A stretch of 56,804 nt of DNA from the NCBI GenBank assembly GCA_913056195.1, contig CAJXMF010000010.1:1-56804 (forward strand), given 5' to 3'. The position numbers were made by a program, and so were the translations under genes. The notes under the pieces are model-generated. The model saw only the letters and a program-made list of their open reading frames with translations. It made no database searches and had not been told where the DNA came from. Below are positions 28,760 through 39,719 of this stretch, one piece after another. Numbering within the stretch: the stretch's first letter is position 1; each line of letters begins with the position of its first letter. The DNA comes from an uncultured Methylococcaceae bacterium (GTDB lineage: Bacteria > Pseudomonadota > Gammaproteobacteria > Methylococcales > Methylomonadaceae).

Positions 28760-29782
28760 CTAGATATATTTTTTTACCAGTTCTTCGGCAATTTGAACGC
28801 TATTTAATGCGGCACCTTTTCTAACGTTATCGCCAACCACCCATAAATCCAATCCCTTGGGATGTGAAATATCTTCACGAATCCTGCCGACAAATACATC
28901 ATCATGCCCCGAAGACTCGGTCACAGCCGTTGGATAGCCGCCATCTTCACGGCTATCAACAACAGTAACGCCTGGTGCCTTTTGAAGCAGCTCACGCACC
29001 GTTTCCACCGCAATTTTTTCGCCGGTTTCAATATGTACCGCTTCAGAATGGCCATAAAATACCGGTACCCGCACGGCAGTCGGGTTAACCTGAATCGAAT
29101 CATCGCCAAAAATCTTGCGTGTTTCCCAAACCATCTTCATTTCTTCCTTGGTATATCCATTGTCAAGAAAGACATCAATTTGCGGTAACGCATTAAATGC
29201 AATCTGCTTGGGATAGACTTCAGGTTGAATCGGCTTTCCATTCAGCAAGGCGGCCGTTTGTTTAACAACCTCCTCAATGCCCGGCTTACCTGATCCGGAA
29301 ACAGCCTGATATGTACACACATTGATTCTTTCTATGCCCACCGCATCATAAATCGGTTTCAAGGCTACCAGCATCTGAATGGTCGAACAATTCGGATTCG
29401 CGATAATGCCGCGATTTTTGTAGTCTGCGACCTTTTCGGGATTGACTTCCGGCACCACCAGCGGAATATCATCGACATAACGAAATTGTGACGTATTATC
29501 GACCACGATACACCCCGCCTCTGCCGCTTTGGGTGCATAGTCTGCCGAAATACTGGCACCGGCCGAAAACAAACCGATTTGTGCCTTGGAAAAATCAAAT
29601 TCCGCCAAATCTTCAACCACAACCGAACCGCCCTTAAAAGGAATCCGTTTCCCCTCTGAACGACTGCTGGCTAACGCATAAACATGACCGACCGGAAAAT
29701 TACGCTGTTCCAGAATCGACAGCATCGCTTCACCGACCGCCCCTGTTGCGCCGACAACGGCGACATCATAGGTTTTCGACAT
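28760..29782 (-). CDS. asd: Aspartate-semialdehyde dehydrogenase
   Basis: Reduces aspartyl phosphate to aspartate semialdehyde with NADPH, at the branch to lysine, diaminopimelate, threonine and methionine. The 340-residue protein begins with the nucleotide-binding VAVVGATGAVGEAMLSIL, has SAGASISADYAPKAAEAG near residues 73-90, the catalytic Cys in NPNCSTIQML near 132, and the GSGKPGIEE substrate loop. It starts 1 base after leuB and precedes fimV, the conserved order. Confidence 0.96.
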   Translation of the reverse strand: MSKTYDVAVVGATGAVGEAMLSILEQRNFPVGHVYALASSRSEGKRIPFKGGSVVVEDLAEFDFSKAQIGLFSAGASISADYAPKAAEAGCIVVDNTSQFRYVDDIPLVVPEVNPEKVADYKNRGIIANPNCSTIQMLVALKPIYDAVGIERINVCTYQAVSGSGKPGIEEVVKQTAALLNGKPIQPEVYPKQIAFNALPQIDVFLDNGYTKEEMKMVWETRKIFGDDSIQVNPTAVRVPVFYGHSEAVHIETGEKIAVETVRELLQKAPGVTVVDSREDGGYPTAVTESSGHDDVFVGRIREDISHPKGLDLWVVGDNVRKGAALNSVQIAEELVKKYI

Positions 29783-29783
29783 A

Positions 29784-30869
29784 TCAGACGCCCTCCTTTA
29801 ACGCATTGATAACCGCATCACCCATTTCCGATGTGCTTACCTTCTTGTTCCCCTCGGCAAAAATATCCGCCGTTCTAACGCCGGCATCGAGGGCCGTATT
29901 CACTGCAGCTTCGATACGATCGGCCGCTGTCGCCTCAGCAAAGGTATAACGTAACATCATGGCAACCGATAAAATCGTCGCCAACGGATTGGCTATCCCC
30001 TGGCCTGCAATATCCGGCGCCGAGCCGTGAATCGGCTCATACATACCCTTGCCGGCTTCATCTAACGAAGCCGAAGGCAGCATACCGATGGATCCTGTCA
30101 GCATGGCCGCGGTATCCGACAAAATATCGCCGAACAAATTCGTCGTCACCATCACATCAAACTGCTTGGGCGCTCTGACCAATTGCATTGACGCATTATC
30201 GACATACATATGGCTCAATGCCACATCCGGGTATTGTGCCGCCACCTCAGTCATCACGTCGCGCCATAATTCGGTGCATTCCAGCACATTGGCCTTATCC
30301 ACCGAGCATAAGCGTTTATTGCGTTTTTGCGCAATCTGAAAGGCTGAATGGGCAATACGGCGAATTTCAGATTCTGAATAGACCAGCGTGTTATAGCCTT
30401 GTTTTTCGCCATTTTCCAATGTTCTGACGCCACGCGGCTGACCAAAATAAATACCGCCGGTCAATTCCCGCACAATCATAATATCCAGACCTGAGACAAT
30501 GTCGGCTTTCAAGCTCGACGCATCAGCCAGTTGCGGATATAAAATTGCCGGCCGCAGATTGGAAAACAATTTCAAGGCAGCGCGAATACCCAGCAATCCA
30601 CGTTCAGGACGTACCGCATGCGCCAACGGCTCCCACTTTGGGCCGCCAACAGCGCCGAGTAACACCGCATCGGCCGCTTGGCACAAGTCCTGCGTCACCT
30701 GTGGCAATGGCGTCCCATATTCATCATAAGCGACGCCACCAATCAAGCCATGCTCAAATTCCAGGCCTAGATTCATGTCCGTATTTAAAAACGTCAGCAC
30801 CCGCTCTGCTTCGGCAACAATCTCGGGGCCAATCCCGTCGCCGGGTAAAATTGCAATTTTTTTCGTCAT
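29784..30869 (-). CDS. leuB: 3-isopropylmalate dehydrogenase
   Basis: NAD-dependent oxidative decarboxylation in leucine synthesis. The 361-residue protein shows [15 protein letters not shown] at the start, the substrate Arg residues in [45 protein letters not shown] with the metal-binding Asp, and the NAD-binding [15 protein letters not shown]. It lies between leuD and asd on the same strand. Confidence 0.97.
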   Translation of the reverse strand: MTKKIAILPGDGIGPEIVAEAERVLTFLNTDMNLGLEFEHGLIGGVAYDEYGTPLPQVTQDLCQAADAVLLGAVGGPKWEPLAHAVRPERGLLGIRAALKLFSNLRPAILYPQLADASSLKADIVSGLDIMIVRELTGGIYFGQPRGVRTLENGEKQGYNTLVYSESEIRRIAHSAFQIAQKRNKRLCSVDKANVLECTELWRDVMTEVAAQYPDVALSHMYVDNASMQLVRAPKQFDVMVTTNLFGDILSDTAAMLTGSIGMLPSASLDEAGKGMYEPIHGSAPDIAGQGIANPLATILSVAMMLRYTFAEATAADRIEAAVNTALDAGVRTADIFAEGNKKVSTSEMGDAVINALKEGV

Positions 30870-30920
30870 CGTTAACCTTTCGTCAAATTGTTTACGCTTA
30901 TGGCGCCTAACCGTCGCGTT

Positions 30921-31553
30921 TTATTGAAATAACCACGGCGCCCGTTTGGCTCGCTCCGCCTCATAGGCGCGAATCTTATCGGCTTGCTGCAGTGTCAGCG
31001 CAATATCATCAAGCCCGTTCAACAAGCGGAATTTGCGATTTTCATCGATATCAAAATGAATCGTCCGCCCTGTTGGCGTAGTAACCGTTTGTGCCTCGAG
31101 ATCAATCGCCAGTTGATAGCCCGGCTCCATTTCATTAAACAAACTATCGACCACATCGGCATCCAGCACAATCGGTAACAGCCCATTTTTGAAACAGTTA
31201 TTATAAAAAATATCGGCAAAACTTGGCGCGATAATGGCGCGAAAACCATAGTCCTCCAGCGCCCACGGCGCATGTTCCCGTGAAGATCCACAGCCAAAAT
31301 TTTCCCGTGTCAGCAATATCTGCGCATCTTTATACTGCGGTTTGTTTAAGACAAAATCCGGGTTTAATGGTCGCGTACTGCAATCCATCTCCGGCTCACC
31401 TCGGTCCAGATAACGCCACTCGTCAAATAAATAAGGACCGAAGCCTGCGCGACGAATCGATTTTAAAAACTGCTTGGGAATAATCGCATCGGTATCAACA
31501 TTGGCCCGATCCAGCGGGGCCACGATCGCCTTCAATTGCGTGAACGCCTTCAT
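30921..31553 (-). CDS. leuD: 3-isopropylmalate dehydratase small subunit
   Basis: Swivelling small subunit of isopropylmalate isomerase. The 210-residue protein has [15 protein letters not shown] near residues 20-34, the [15 protein letters not shown] signature near 84-98, and [16 protein letters not shown] near 110-125. The start overlaps the leuC stop by 4 bases, so both subunits are made together. Confidence 0.97.
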   Translation of the reverse strand: MKAFTQLKAIVAPLDRANVDTDAIIPKQFLKSIRRAGFGPYLFDEWRYLDRGEPEMDCSTRPLNPDFVLNKPQYKDAQILLTRENFGCGSSREHAPWALEDYGFRAIIAPSFADIFYNNCFKNGLLPIVLDADVVDSLFNEMEPGYQLAIDLEAQTVTTPTGRTIHFDIDENRKFRLLNGLDDIALTLQQADKIRAYEAERAKRAPWLFQ

Positions 31554-32968
31554 AGCTGTGCTCCTTGCTGTTTGCGAATATCAACAAAATGGCCGTTAAC
31601 CGCCGCGGCAGCCGCCATCGCCGGACTCACCAGATGCGTCCGACCGCCATAACCTTGCCGACCTTCAAAATTACGATTGGATGTCGAGGCACAGCGTTCG
31701 CCGGCTTCCAGACGGTCGGCATTCATCGCCAGACACATTGAGCAGCCCGGGTCACGCCATTCAAAACCGGCCTCAATAAAAATTTTATCCAGCCCTTCTT
31801 CCTCGGCTTGTTTTTTGACCAGACCAGAGCCTGGCACCACCAGCGCTTGTTTAATATTAGCCGCTACTTTTTTACCGCTGGCCACCTCGGCCGCCTGACG
31901 TAAATCCTCGATCCGGGAATTGGTACAGGAACCGATAAAAACCTTATCCAGGTGAATATCGGTGATGTTCTGGCCCGGCGTTAAGGCCATGTATTCCAAC
32001 GCGCGCTGCATGCTTTGTTGATTGACACTATCCGTTTCATCAGCAGGATCTGGAACAGATTGATCGACAGCCACCACCATTTCGGGCGAGGTTCCCCACG
32101 TTACCTGCGGTTTAATCCCGGCCGCATCCAGAACCACCACCTTATCAAATTGTGCGTCGGCATCCGAATGCAGTTGCTGCCAGGCGTCCACGGCCTTATC
32201 CCAAAGTTCACCTTTCGGTGCGAAAGGCCGGTGCTGGTAATAATCAATGGTCGCCTCATCGACGGCAATCAAACCGGTTCGAGCTCCGGCTTCAATCGCC
32301 ATATTACACACGGTCATACGCCCTTCCATCGACAACTGCCTGATCGCCTCACCGGCAAATTCAATTGCATAACCGGTACCGCCAGCCGTGCCAATTTTGC
32401 CGATAATCGCCAGCACAATATCTTTGGCCGTCACACCCGGTGCCACATTGCCATCGACACGAATCAACATATTTTTGGATTTTTTCTGCATCAGGCATTG
32501 TGTCGCCAGCGCATGCTCGACTTCAGAGGTACCAATGCCAAAAGCCAATGCCGCAGACGCGCCATGCGTCGAGGTATGTGAATCGCCACAAACAACCGTC
32601 ATGCCGGGCAAGGTCGCGCCTTGCTCAGGGCCGACCACATGCACAATACCCTGTCTGAGGTCAGCCATGTCAAATTCGGTAATGCCAAATTCGCGACAAT
32701 TTTTATCCAGCGTTTCCACTTGCAACCGCGATACCGGGTCGGCAATTCCTTTATCGCGATCAGTGGTCGGAACATTATGATCGGCCACCGCCAGATTACG
32801 CTCGGTACGCCAGGGTTTTCGGCCAGCCAGCCGAAGGCCTTCAAAAGCCTGGGGTGAGGTCACTTCATGCACCAGCTGCCGGTCAATATAAATCAAAGCG
32901 GAGCCATCATCTTCACGACTGACAACATGATCGTCCCATAATTTATCATATAAGGTTTTACCTGCCAT
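31550..32968 (-). CDS. leuC: 3-isopropylmalate dehydratase large subunit
   Basis: Aconitase-family enzyme with a [4Fe-4S] cluster that isomerises 2- to 3-isopropylmalate with LeuD. The 472-residue protein has [10 protein letters not shown] near residues 130-139 and the three cluster cysteines, one in IGSCTNSR and two in [10 protein letters not shown]. It starts 14 bases after adk, so it is probably in the adk transcript. Confidence 0.97.
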   Translation of the reverse strand: MAGKTLYDKLWDDHVVSREDDGSALIYIDRQLVHEVTSPQAFEGLRLAGRKPWRTERNLAVADHNVPTTDRDKGIADPVSRLQVETLDKNCREFGITEFDMADLRQGIVHVVGPEQGATLPGMTVVCGDSHTSTHGASAALAFGIGTSEVEHALATQCLMQKKSKNMLIRVDGNVAPGVTAKDIVLAIIGKIGTAGGTGYAIEFAGEAIRQLSMEGRMTVCNMAIEAGARTGLIAVDEATIDYYQHRPFAPKGELWDKAVDAWQQLHSDADAQFDKVVVLDAAGIKPQVTWGTSPEMVVAVDQSVPDPADETDSVNQQSMQRALEYMALTPGQNITDIHLDKVFIGSCTNSRIEDLRQAAEVASGKKVAANIKQALVVPGSGLVKKQAEEEGLDKIFIEAGFEWRDPGCSMCLAMNADRLEAGERCASTSNRNFEGRQGYGGRTHLVSPAMAAAAAVNGHFVDIRKQQGAQL

Positions 32969-32982
32969 TTTGATTATCCGCT

Positions 32983-33666
<684 letters not shown>

Positions 33667-33816
33667 TCACCGCATGCGCCTACCACGCCGTAACGATCAT
33701 CTGCACCTGAAATAAACCGCTTATTTTAGCGTAATTAGCATTATGTTGCTTTAACTCTTGTCTGTTTACCTTATTTTCTTTATGCTTTATCGATTTAAAT
33801 CTGCAGGGAGTTATCA

Positions 33817-34284
33817 ATGCGTGTTGAAGAATTAATGACCGCCAAGGTTTTTACTGTCGAGTCCCATGACATGATCGACCGGGTCTTTTTCCTGGTTCAT
33901 TATGAAAAAGTTCGCCACTTACCGGTTGTCGAAAAAGGTAAACTTGTCGGCATTGTTTCAGATCGAGACCTGTACAAAGCCCTGGGCCCTAAAAGCAACT
34001 CGAATGCGATTGAAGGCGGCCCGAAAAGCCATGAACTGCATGTGGCGCCCAAAAAAGTCATGAATATCATGCGCCGTGGTGTCATTACCGTCACCCCGGA
34101 CACGCCGGCATCGGAAGCGGCCGGCATTATGGCCGATCACAAAATCGGCGCCTTGCCTGTGTTGGATAACGAAAAATTGGTCGGCATCCTGTCGGCCACC
34201 GATATTTTGCGTGTATTTTCCAAACTGGAACATGCCAAGGAAGCGCGTGAAAAACGCATCGCCGAAGGTGTCAGCCACACTTAA
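33817..34284 (+). CDS. Two-CBS-domain protein
   Basis: A 155-residue protein made of a tandem CBS pair (Bateman module), about residues 1-60 and 75-140. Typical parts are VEELMTAKVFTV, HLPVVEKGKLVGIVSDRDL and GALPVLDNEKLVGILSATDIL. CBS pairs bind adenine nucleotides and act as energy sensors, usually attached to enzymes or channels; here there is no partner domain. GGGAG stands ahead of the ATG. It is a single gene between adk (divergent) and a DUF1415 gene. Confidence 0.92.
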   Translation: MRVEELMTAKVFTVESHDMIDRVFFLVHYEKVRHLPVVEKGKLVGIVSDRDLYKALGPKSNSNAIEGGPKSHELHVAPKKVMNIMRRGVITVTPDTPASEAAGIMADHKIGALPVLDNEKLVGILSATDILRVFSKLEHAKEAREKRIAEGVSHT

Positions 34285-34361
34285 TCCAGTATTACCCACA
34301 GCATCGTTTTGACAAATACCAAAGGGCAACACCGCTTCAGCGTGTTGCCCGATTTAAACAG

Positions 34362-34925
34362 ATGTCTCAAAAGGCAATGATTCGCGCAACCCGCCAATGG
34401 ATTGAATCGTTTATCATTCCACTCAACATCTGCCCGTTCGCCAAACGCGAATTTCAAAATGACCGCATTCGTTATCAATGCCTGGCAGGCCAAAACCTGG
34501 ACGATCATTTATTCAATCTGATTACTGAATGCGGTTATCTGGATCAACATCCGGAAACGGAAACCTCGCTGCTGATTTACCCCGATGCCTATGCAGCGTT
34601 TGATGATTTTCTTGATTTTTTAAGTCTGGCCGAACAGCTCCTGTATCAACAAGGCTTTGAGGGCATCTATCAATTAGCCAGTTTTCATCCCCTGTATTGC
34701 TTTGAAGGCAGCGATGACACTGACCCGGCTAATTATACCAACCGCTCGCCCTATCCCATGCTGCATCTCATCCGCGAGGCCAGCATCGAAAAAGCGCTAC
34801 AACAGTACCCACATGACCCAGCGTCCATTCCAGAAAACAATATTCAGTTACTCAGAAAAATGGGCCTGTCTAAACTTATGGCACTGCTCGCACAGTGCAC
34901 CGACCACGCTAACCGCAAATCTTAA
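34362..34925 (+). CDS. DUF1415 family protein
   Basis: A 187-residue protein of the DUF1415 family. The start TRQWIESFIIPLNICPFAKREF (about residues 10-31) and the YQLASFHPLYCFEGSDDTDPANYTNRSPYPMLHLIRE region (about 105-141) are the family hallmarks. The function is not known. Its stop overlaps the end of the convergent pRiA4b-ORF3-like gene by 4 bases. Confidence 0.9.
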   Translation: MSQKAMIRATRQWIESFIIPLNICPFAKREFQNDRIRYQCLAGQNLDDHLFNLITECGYLDQHPETETSLLIYPDAYAAFDDFLDFLSLAEQLLYQQGFEGIYQLASFHPLYCFEGSDDTDPANYTNRSPYPMLHLIREASIEKALQQYPHDPASIPENNIQLLRKMGLSKLMALLAQCTDHANRKS

Positions 34926-35506
34926 TCATTCCCGCCCTCCGGGCTTGCCCATTGCGCCAGCATGTCATTGACTTCATTGCGATCAAAGTCATCTGGATCA
35001 AAGTCATCATTACCCATCCACTCACAGAGACCCTCATGCTCGGGATGTTGAGGGTCATTCCAGGCCTCCCGAAACTCCGCATACCCCCAGATACCGCCAA
35101 CATCTTCAGGTGGACATGCCTTGCGGCCAGTAACACAGTAAGGCAACTGCTGTTTAGGATCAAAGGGGAGAATTTTTTCCAGTGTAATGGTATGACGCCA
35201 ACCATCGCCAAAATCATACTCATATTGAATCTTGTCTTTTTCATGTTTCAACACAGAGCTCAGGCGGACGCTCTGCTCCGGTTTTACATCAAAATCAAAA
35301 TCCGGCTCCGGAACACCATAAAATTCACCATTGATAATAAATTGATGCATATGGCAATCGTACCAGCCCATGCTGATCTGAATCACATCGTGTAAATCCG
35401 CCAGCGTATAGGAATTGGGCACCAGTACTCGACGCCAGATGGGAGGCCTGGCACCATCCAGAGAAATTTTTAATTGATAGATTGAGCGTAATGCTGTGAT
35501 ATTCAT
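34922..35506 (-). CDS. pRiA4b ORF-3-like protein
   Basis: A 194-residue protein of the family named after ORF-3 of plasmid pRiA4b (PF07929 type), also seen as a passenger near some insertion sequences. Visible parts are YQLKISLDGARPPIWRRVLV near residues 10-29, GWYDCHMHQFIINGEFYG near 47-64 and YEYDFGDGWRHTI near 94-106, then GGIWGYAEFREAW. Function unknown. The start overlaps the pmbA stop by 4 bases, so it is the last gene of the tldD-pmbA run. No transposase lies nearby. Confidence 0.88.
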   Translation of the reverse strand: MNITALRSIYQLKISLDGARPPIWRRVLVPNSYTLADLHDVIQISMGWYDCHMHQFIINGEFYGVPEPDFDFDVKPEQSVRLSSVLKHEKDKIQYEYDFGDGWRHTITLEKILPFDPKQQLPYCVTGRKACPPEDVGGIWGYAEFREAWNDPQHPEHEGLCEWMGNDDFDPDDFDRNEVNDMLAQWASPEGGND

Positions 35507-36873
35507 GCTTCACCTGCGATAGCCATTTGCGCGATCAGCACTGACCCCGTCCGAATATTGCTGCGATAATCGACATCATTAGCGATGGCAACAATGTGCT
35601 TAAAGATCTCTTTTAAATTACCGGCGATGGTAATTTCTTCGACCGGGAACAAAATCTCGCCGTTTTCCACCCAGAAGCCAGAGGCACCACGGGAATAATC
35701 GCCGGTTACCATATTCACGCCTTGTCCCATCAATTCCGTGACCAGTAATCCGGTTCCCATTTCCCGCAACAAGCCGGCATACCCCAAATCTCCCGGCTCA
35801 ATGATTAAATTATGCACACCACCCGCATTGCCCGTGGTTTTAAGCCCCAATTTGCGTGCCGAATAACTGCTGAGCACATAGGATCTGACGATACCCTCTG
35901 TAACCAGATCATGCGCACGGGTCGCAACACCTTCGGCATCATAGCTGGCGCTGCCTAACGCCGCCGGCAACAGGGGTTGTTCATGAATGCGGACAAATTC
36001 CGGTAATATTTGCTGGTCCAGGCTATCGAGTAAAAACGTGCTTTTACGATACAGGTTACCGCCGCTCAGCGCGCCAACCAATGAACCGAACAAACTGCTC
36101 GCCACTTCTGCTGAGAACAGTACCGGACATTGACGTGAACCAAGCGGGCGAGCGCCCAGGCGTTTAACCGTACGCTCGGCAGCTTTCTGACCAACCTGTA
36201 CGGGTGATTCCAGATCATCGGCGTTGCGCGATAGCGTGTACCAATAATCGCGTTGCATCTTTTCACCTTGCCCAGCCAGTACCGAACAACTTAGGGAATG
36301 GCGAGTACTCGGATAGCCATGCAAAAAACCCAAGGAATTACCAAATACCCGAATGCTTTGATGGCTGTTTAGGTTGGCACCATCTGAATTACTGATCGCA
36401 GGGTCAAATTCGCGTGCTGCATTTTCGCATTGCATGGCGTATTCGATCGCCTGTTCGGCACTCAATCCCCAAGGGTGATTCAATTCCAGATCAGGAAATT
36501 CTTTTGCCAATAACCCGGCTTCCGGTAATCCCGCATACGGGTCTTCGCTGGTATGACGGGCAATACTGCAGGCCGCGCTGACCGTTTCGCGCAAAGATTC
36601 GGGCGATAAATCATTACTGCTGGCACTGCCTTTACGCTGGCCAAAATAAACGGTGACGCCCAAGCCCTGATCGCAATGATATTCAACCGTTTCGACCTCG
36701 CCCAAGCGTGCGGACACCGATAATCCATCATCGACGCTCAAGCCTGCTTCCGCAGCCGTTGCGCCTTGCTTTTTGGCTTCGTTCAGCAAGTCCTGAACAC
36801 TATTTTTTAACGTTTCGATCTGTTCTTGTGTTTGCACGGTTTTATTTGACTTTATAGAGTGATGCTCAGGCAA
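35503..36873 (-). CDS. pmbA: TldE/PmbA metalloprotease-complex subunit
   Basis: Partner of TldD in the TldD-TldE protease that degrades unfolded peptides and trims microcin and CcdA precursors. TldE carries no HExxxH zinc site and none is visible in this 456-residue protein. It shows the [21 protein letters not shown] region near residues 70-90 and the C-terminal [20 protein letters not shown] motif. The frame starts at a TTG that overlaps the tldD end by 8 bases; no ATG is available nearby. Confidence 0.95.
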   Translation of the reverse strand: MPEHHSIKSNKTVQTQEQIETLKNSVQDLLNEAKKQGATAAEAGLSVDDGLSVSARLGEVETVEYHCDQGLGVTVYFGQRKGSASSNDLSPESLRETVSAACSIARHTSEDPYAGLPEAGLLAKEFPDLELNHPWGLSAEQAIEYAMQCENAAREFDPAISNSDGANLNSHQSIRVFGNSLGFLHGYPSTRHSLSCSVLAGQGEKMQRDYWYTLSRNADDLESPVQVGQKAAERTVKRLGARPLGSRQCPVLFSAEVASSLFGSLVGALSGGNLYRKSTFLLDSLDQQILPEFVRIHEQPLLPAALGSASYDAEGVATRAHDLVTEGIVRSYVLSSYSARKLGLKTTGNAGGVHNLIIEPGDLGYAGLLREMGTGLLVTELMGQGVNMVTGDYSRGASGFWVENGEILFPVEEITIAGNLKEIFKHIVAIANDVDYRSNIRTGSVLIAQMAIAGEA

Positions 36874-38308
36874 GCTGTGTCCCGCCTACGGTTAAACTAT
36901 CAATTTTCAGCGTCGGCTGGCCAACTCCGACCGGAACGCTCTGCCCCTCTTTGCCACATGTGCCAACCCCGGAATCCAGTTCAAGATCAGAGCCTACCAT
37001 AGACACCCGGGTTAACACATCCGGGCCATTACCGATCAAGGTTGCGCCTTTCACAGGCCGGGTAATCCTGCCGTTCTCAATCAAATAGGCTTCGCTGGCG
37101 GAAAACACAAACTTACCTGAGGTAATATCGACCTGTCCGCCGCCAAAATTACGTGCATACAGACCGTTTTTGACTGAAGCAATGATGTCATCAGGCTGAT
37201 GCGGCCCCGGCAACATATAGGTATTCGTCATCCGTGGCAGCGGCAAATGCGCATAGGATTCGCGGCGCCCATTACCGGTCGATGCCACCCCCATCAGTCG
37301 CGCATTCAGTTTATCTTGCATATAGCCTTTTAAAATACCTTTTTCAATCAACACGGTATTTTCAGAGGCGACGCCTTCATCATCGATGTTTAATGACCCC
37401 CGCCGACCCGCCAGTGTGCCGTCATCGACCACGGTGCACAAATCCGAGGCAACCTTCTCACCGATCCGGCCGCTGAAGGCCGATGTCCCTTTCCGGTTGA
37501 AATCGCCTTCCAGACCATGACCGATAGCCTCATGCAACAGGATACCGGGCCAACCGGGGCCAAGCACGACAGTCATCGTACCTGCCGGCGCCTCAACGGC
37601 TTCAAGGCTGACCTGCGCCTGGCGCACCGCCTCCCGGGCAAAGGCCATCGCCTGATCCTGCTGCATAAAATAGCTGTAATCACTACGACCACCACCGCCC
37701 ATGCTTCCTGATTCGCGGCGTCCATCCTGCGCCATAATCACGGTCACATTAAATCGCACCAGAGGCCGGATATCGGCCTTCAACGAACCATCCTGGCTGG
37801 CAATCAAGATGTTTTCATAGACACCCACCAGACTGATCATGACTTCTTCTATACGCGGGTCGAGCTGACGTGTTTCCTGTTCGATAGTTTTCAAAAAGGC
37901 GACTTTTTCATCATCCGCCATCGACGCTAATGGATTGACCGGCGCATACAGGCTGGTACTGTCGTTTTTAGCCAGCACTTTGATTTGTCGGCTTTGTCCC
38001 TGACGAATAATAGCCTTAACATTCGCCGCCGCTTCCAGCAAAATCGGCAATTCCAACCGGTCACTATAGGCGAAACCGGTTTTTTCGCCGGCCACAACCC
38101 GTATGCCCGCGCCCGTTTCGATGCTGTGACTGCCCTGCTTAATAATGCCGTCTTCCAGCTGCCAGGATTCAAAATGCGTACTCTGGAAATAAATATCCGC
38201 CAGATCCGCTGGCACACTAAGCAAGTGATTCATCACCTGTTCAATATCCTGATGTTGCAACCCTTGGGGGTGCAACAAAGATTGAGAAACCTGCTCCAAT
38301 ACACTCAT
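36866..38308 (-). CDS. tldD: TldD metalloprotease
   Basis: Catalytic subunit of the TldD-TldE protease. The 480-residue protein has the [11 protein letters not shown] zinc site at residues 259-264 (HExxxH) and the C-terminal [17 protein letters not shown] segment that holds the third zinc ligand. [11 protein letters not shown] lies near 204-214. It overlaps the lipoprotein gene before it by 4 bases and pmbA after it by 8. The common gene yjgA is not between tldD and pmbA. Confidence 0.97.
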   Translation of the reverse strand: MSVLEQVSQSLLHPQGLQHQDIEQVMNHLLSVPADLADIYFQSTHFESWQLEDGIIKQGSHSIETGAGIRVVAGEKTGFAYSDRLELPILLEAAANVKAIIRQGQSRQIKVLAKNDSTSLYAPVNPLASMADDEKVAFLKTIEQETRQLDPRIEEVMISLVGVYENILIASQDGSLKADIRPLVRFNVTVIMAQDGRRESGSMGGGGRSDYSYFMQQDQAMAFAREAVRQAQVSLEAVEAPAGTMTVVLGPGWPGILLHEAIGHGLEGDFNRKGTSAFSGRIGEKVASDLCTVVDDGTLAGRRGSLNIDDEGVASENTVLIEKGILKGYMQDKLNARLMGVASTGNGRRESYAHLPLPRMTNTYMLPGPHQPDDIIASVKNGLYARNFGGGQVDITSGKFVFSASEAYLIENGRITRPVKGATLIGNGPDVLTRVSMVGSDLELDSGVGTCGKEGQSVPVGVGQPTLKIDSLTVGGTQLA

Positions 38309-38880
38309 TGTTCCTTTTCCTCCGGATTGACGATCGCCTTGACCGCCTGATAAATCGTTTGCACCAGTTTTTTCGAGCCATCTGCCAGCTCTTCATCCTC
38401 ATCATCCGTTTCGGCCTGTTTGAGCAAGCGAACATGGACTTCTGTTTCTGTGCCGTTCCAGCTTAACTTAACTTCATATTCCGCTTCGCCATATTCATCT
38501 TCAAAGCCAAGAAAATGAACATTGCCAAAATATTCGCCGCTATCTTCGGTGGCATCGTACTTGACTCGATACACCCAGTCTTCACGGTTTTTGTCGATGA
38601 TTTTAATTTGTTTATCATTTAAGGCTTGCCCCACCAGTTCCCAGCTTCTATCCAATAATTTTTCGATCATGATGACCGGCGGTGACTGGCTATCATCAAG
38701 CGAAACAAAGGATTTCTGTTCCGGTTTTTTCTCGACAACAGACGATGACCTGGAAACAGGCATGTCCTGTACATCCATAACCGGCGGGATTTCCAGTTCG
38801 GAAGTATCACGATAAGGCGACTCTGCCGTACATCCCCCGGTTACGCCGGCGATCATAAAACAGATCAGTACTTTATTCAT
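38305..38880 (-). CDS. Lipoprotein of unknown function between nitrilase and tldD genes
   Basis: A 191-residue predicted lipoprotein. The start at 38880 ([20 protein letters not shown]) gives a lipobox with the Cys at residue 17; a longer frame from 39015 lies inside the nitrilase gene. After a linker, residues 65-165 look like one BamC-like or DUF3576-type alpha/beta domain, with [22 protein letters not shown] and [15 protein letters not shown]; the tail is acidic. A relation to BamC (NlpB) is possible but not shown. It overlaps the upstream gene by 8 bases and tldD by 4. Confidence 0.83.
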   Translation of the reverse strand: MNKVLICFMIAGVTGGCTAESPYRDTSELEIPPVMDVQDMPVSRSSSVVEKKPEQKSFVSLDDSQSPPVIMIEKLLDRSWELVGQALNDKQIKIIDKNREDWVYRVKYDATEDSGEYFGNVHFLGFEDEYGEAEYEVKLSWNGTETEVHVRLLKQAETDDEDEELADGSKKLVQTIYQAVKAIVNPEEKEQ

Positions 38881-39697
38881 TGGCAATAAAATAGCGTCGA
38901 TGCTGTAAAACCGGAAAGGACTGTCGCATTTTTTCGAGCTTTTCCAGGTCAATATCGGCACGCACAAAACCAGCACCGGTTTTATAACAAGCCAGAATAG
39001 TTCCCCATGGGTCAACGATCATACTGTGACCAAACGTTTTCCGGCCATTGACATGAAATCCGCCTTGGTTGGAAGCAATCACATAACATTGATTTTCAAT
39101 CGCCCTGGCGCGCAATAATACTTCCCAGTGCGCCGCACCTGTTTCGGCCGTAAAGGCGGCAGGAACGGCCAGAATCTCCGCGCCCTCAATCGCCGCTGTT
39201 CTGAAAAATTCGGGAAAACGCAAATCATAACATACGGCAATACCCAGTTTGCCATAGGGCGTGTTCACCATGCCGATATGATTACCAGCTTCAATAGAGT
39301 CCGATTCCTTATAAATTTCATCCGTCCCAGGGACATTGACATCAAATAAATGAATCTTGTCATAACGAGCCACTTGCTCACCCTGATCGTTATAGACCAG
39401 ACACGCCGCGCGGACTTTAGCCTCGGCATTGGCAACCAAAGGAATCGTTCCGCCCACCAGCCAGATGCCATGTTTTTTGGCGGTATTGGACAAAAATTCC
39501 TGAATCGGCCCTTCGCCCTCGACTTCCCTGACCTTGACTTTATCCAGCTCATGCTCGCCCATAATGGCAAAATTTTCGGGTAGAACGATGAGCTTTGCCC
39601 CAGCATCGGCCGCTTCGGTAATCAATTTCCCGGCACTCAATAAATTGGCGCTCACATTGGGGCTCGATGCCATTTGTATGGCGGCACATATTGTCAT
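38873..39697 (-). CDS. Nitrilase-family amidase (Nit1-like)
   Basis: Carbon-nitrogen hydrolase with the full catalytic triad: Glu41 in LPENFA, Lys114 in YDKIHLFDV and Cys156 in AVCYDLRFPE. The 274-residue length and motifs fit the Nit branch, whose known members hydrolyse deaminated glutathione, a repair reaction. It lies between yhdP and tldD, a very common gammaproteobacterial order. The exact substrate is inferred. Confidence 0.93.
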   Translation of the reverse strand: MTICAAIQMASSPNVSANLLSAGKLITEAADAGAKLIVLPENFAIMGEHELDKVKVREVEGEGPIQEFLSNTAKKHGIWLVGGTIPLVANAEAKVRAACLVYNDQGEQVARYDKIHLFDVNVPGTDEIYKESDSIEAGNHIGMVNTPYGKLGIAVCYDLRFPEFFRTAAIEGAEILAVPAAFTAETGAAHWEVLLRARAIENQCYVIASNQGGFHVNGRKTFGHSMIVDPWGTILACYKTGAGFVRADIDLEKLEKMRQSFPVLQHRRYFIANE

Positions 39698-39719
39698 TTT
39701 TTATCTCTTGTTTAGCAGT

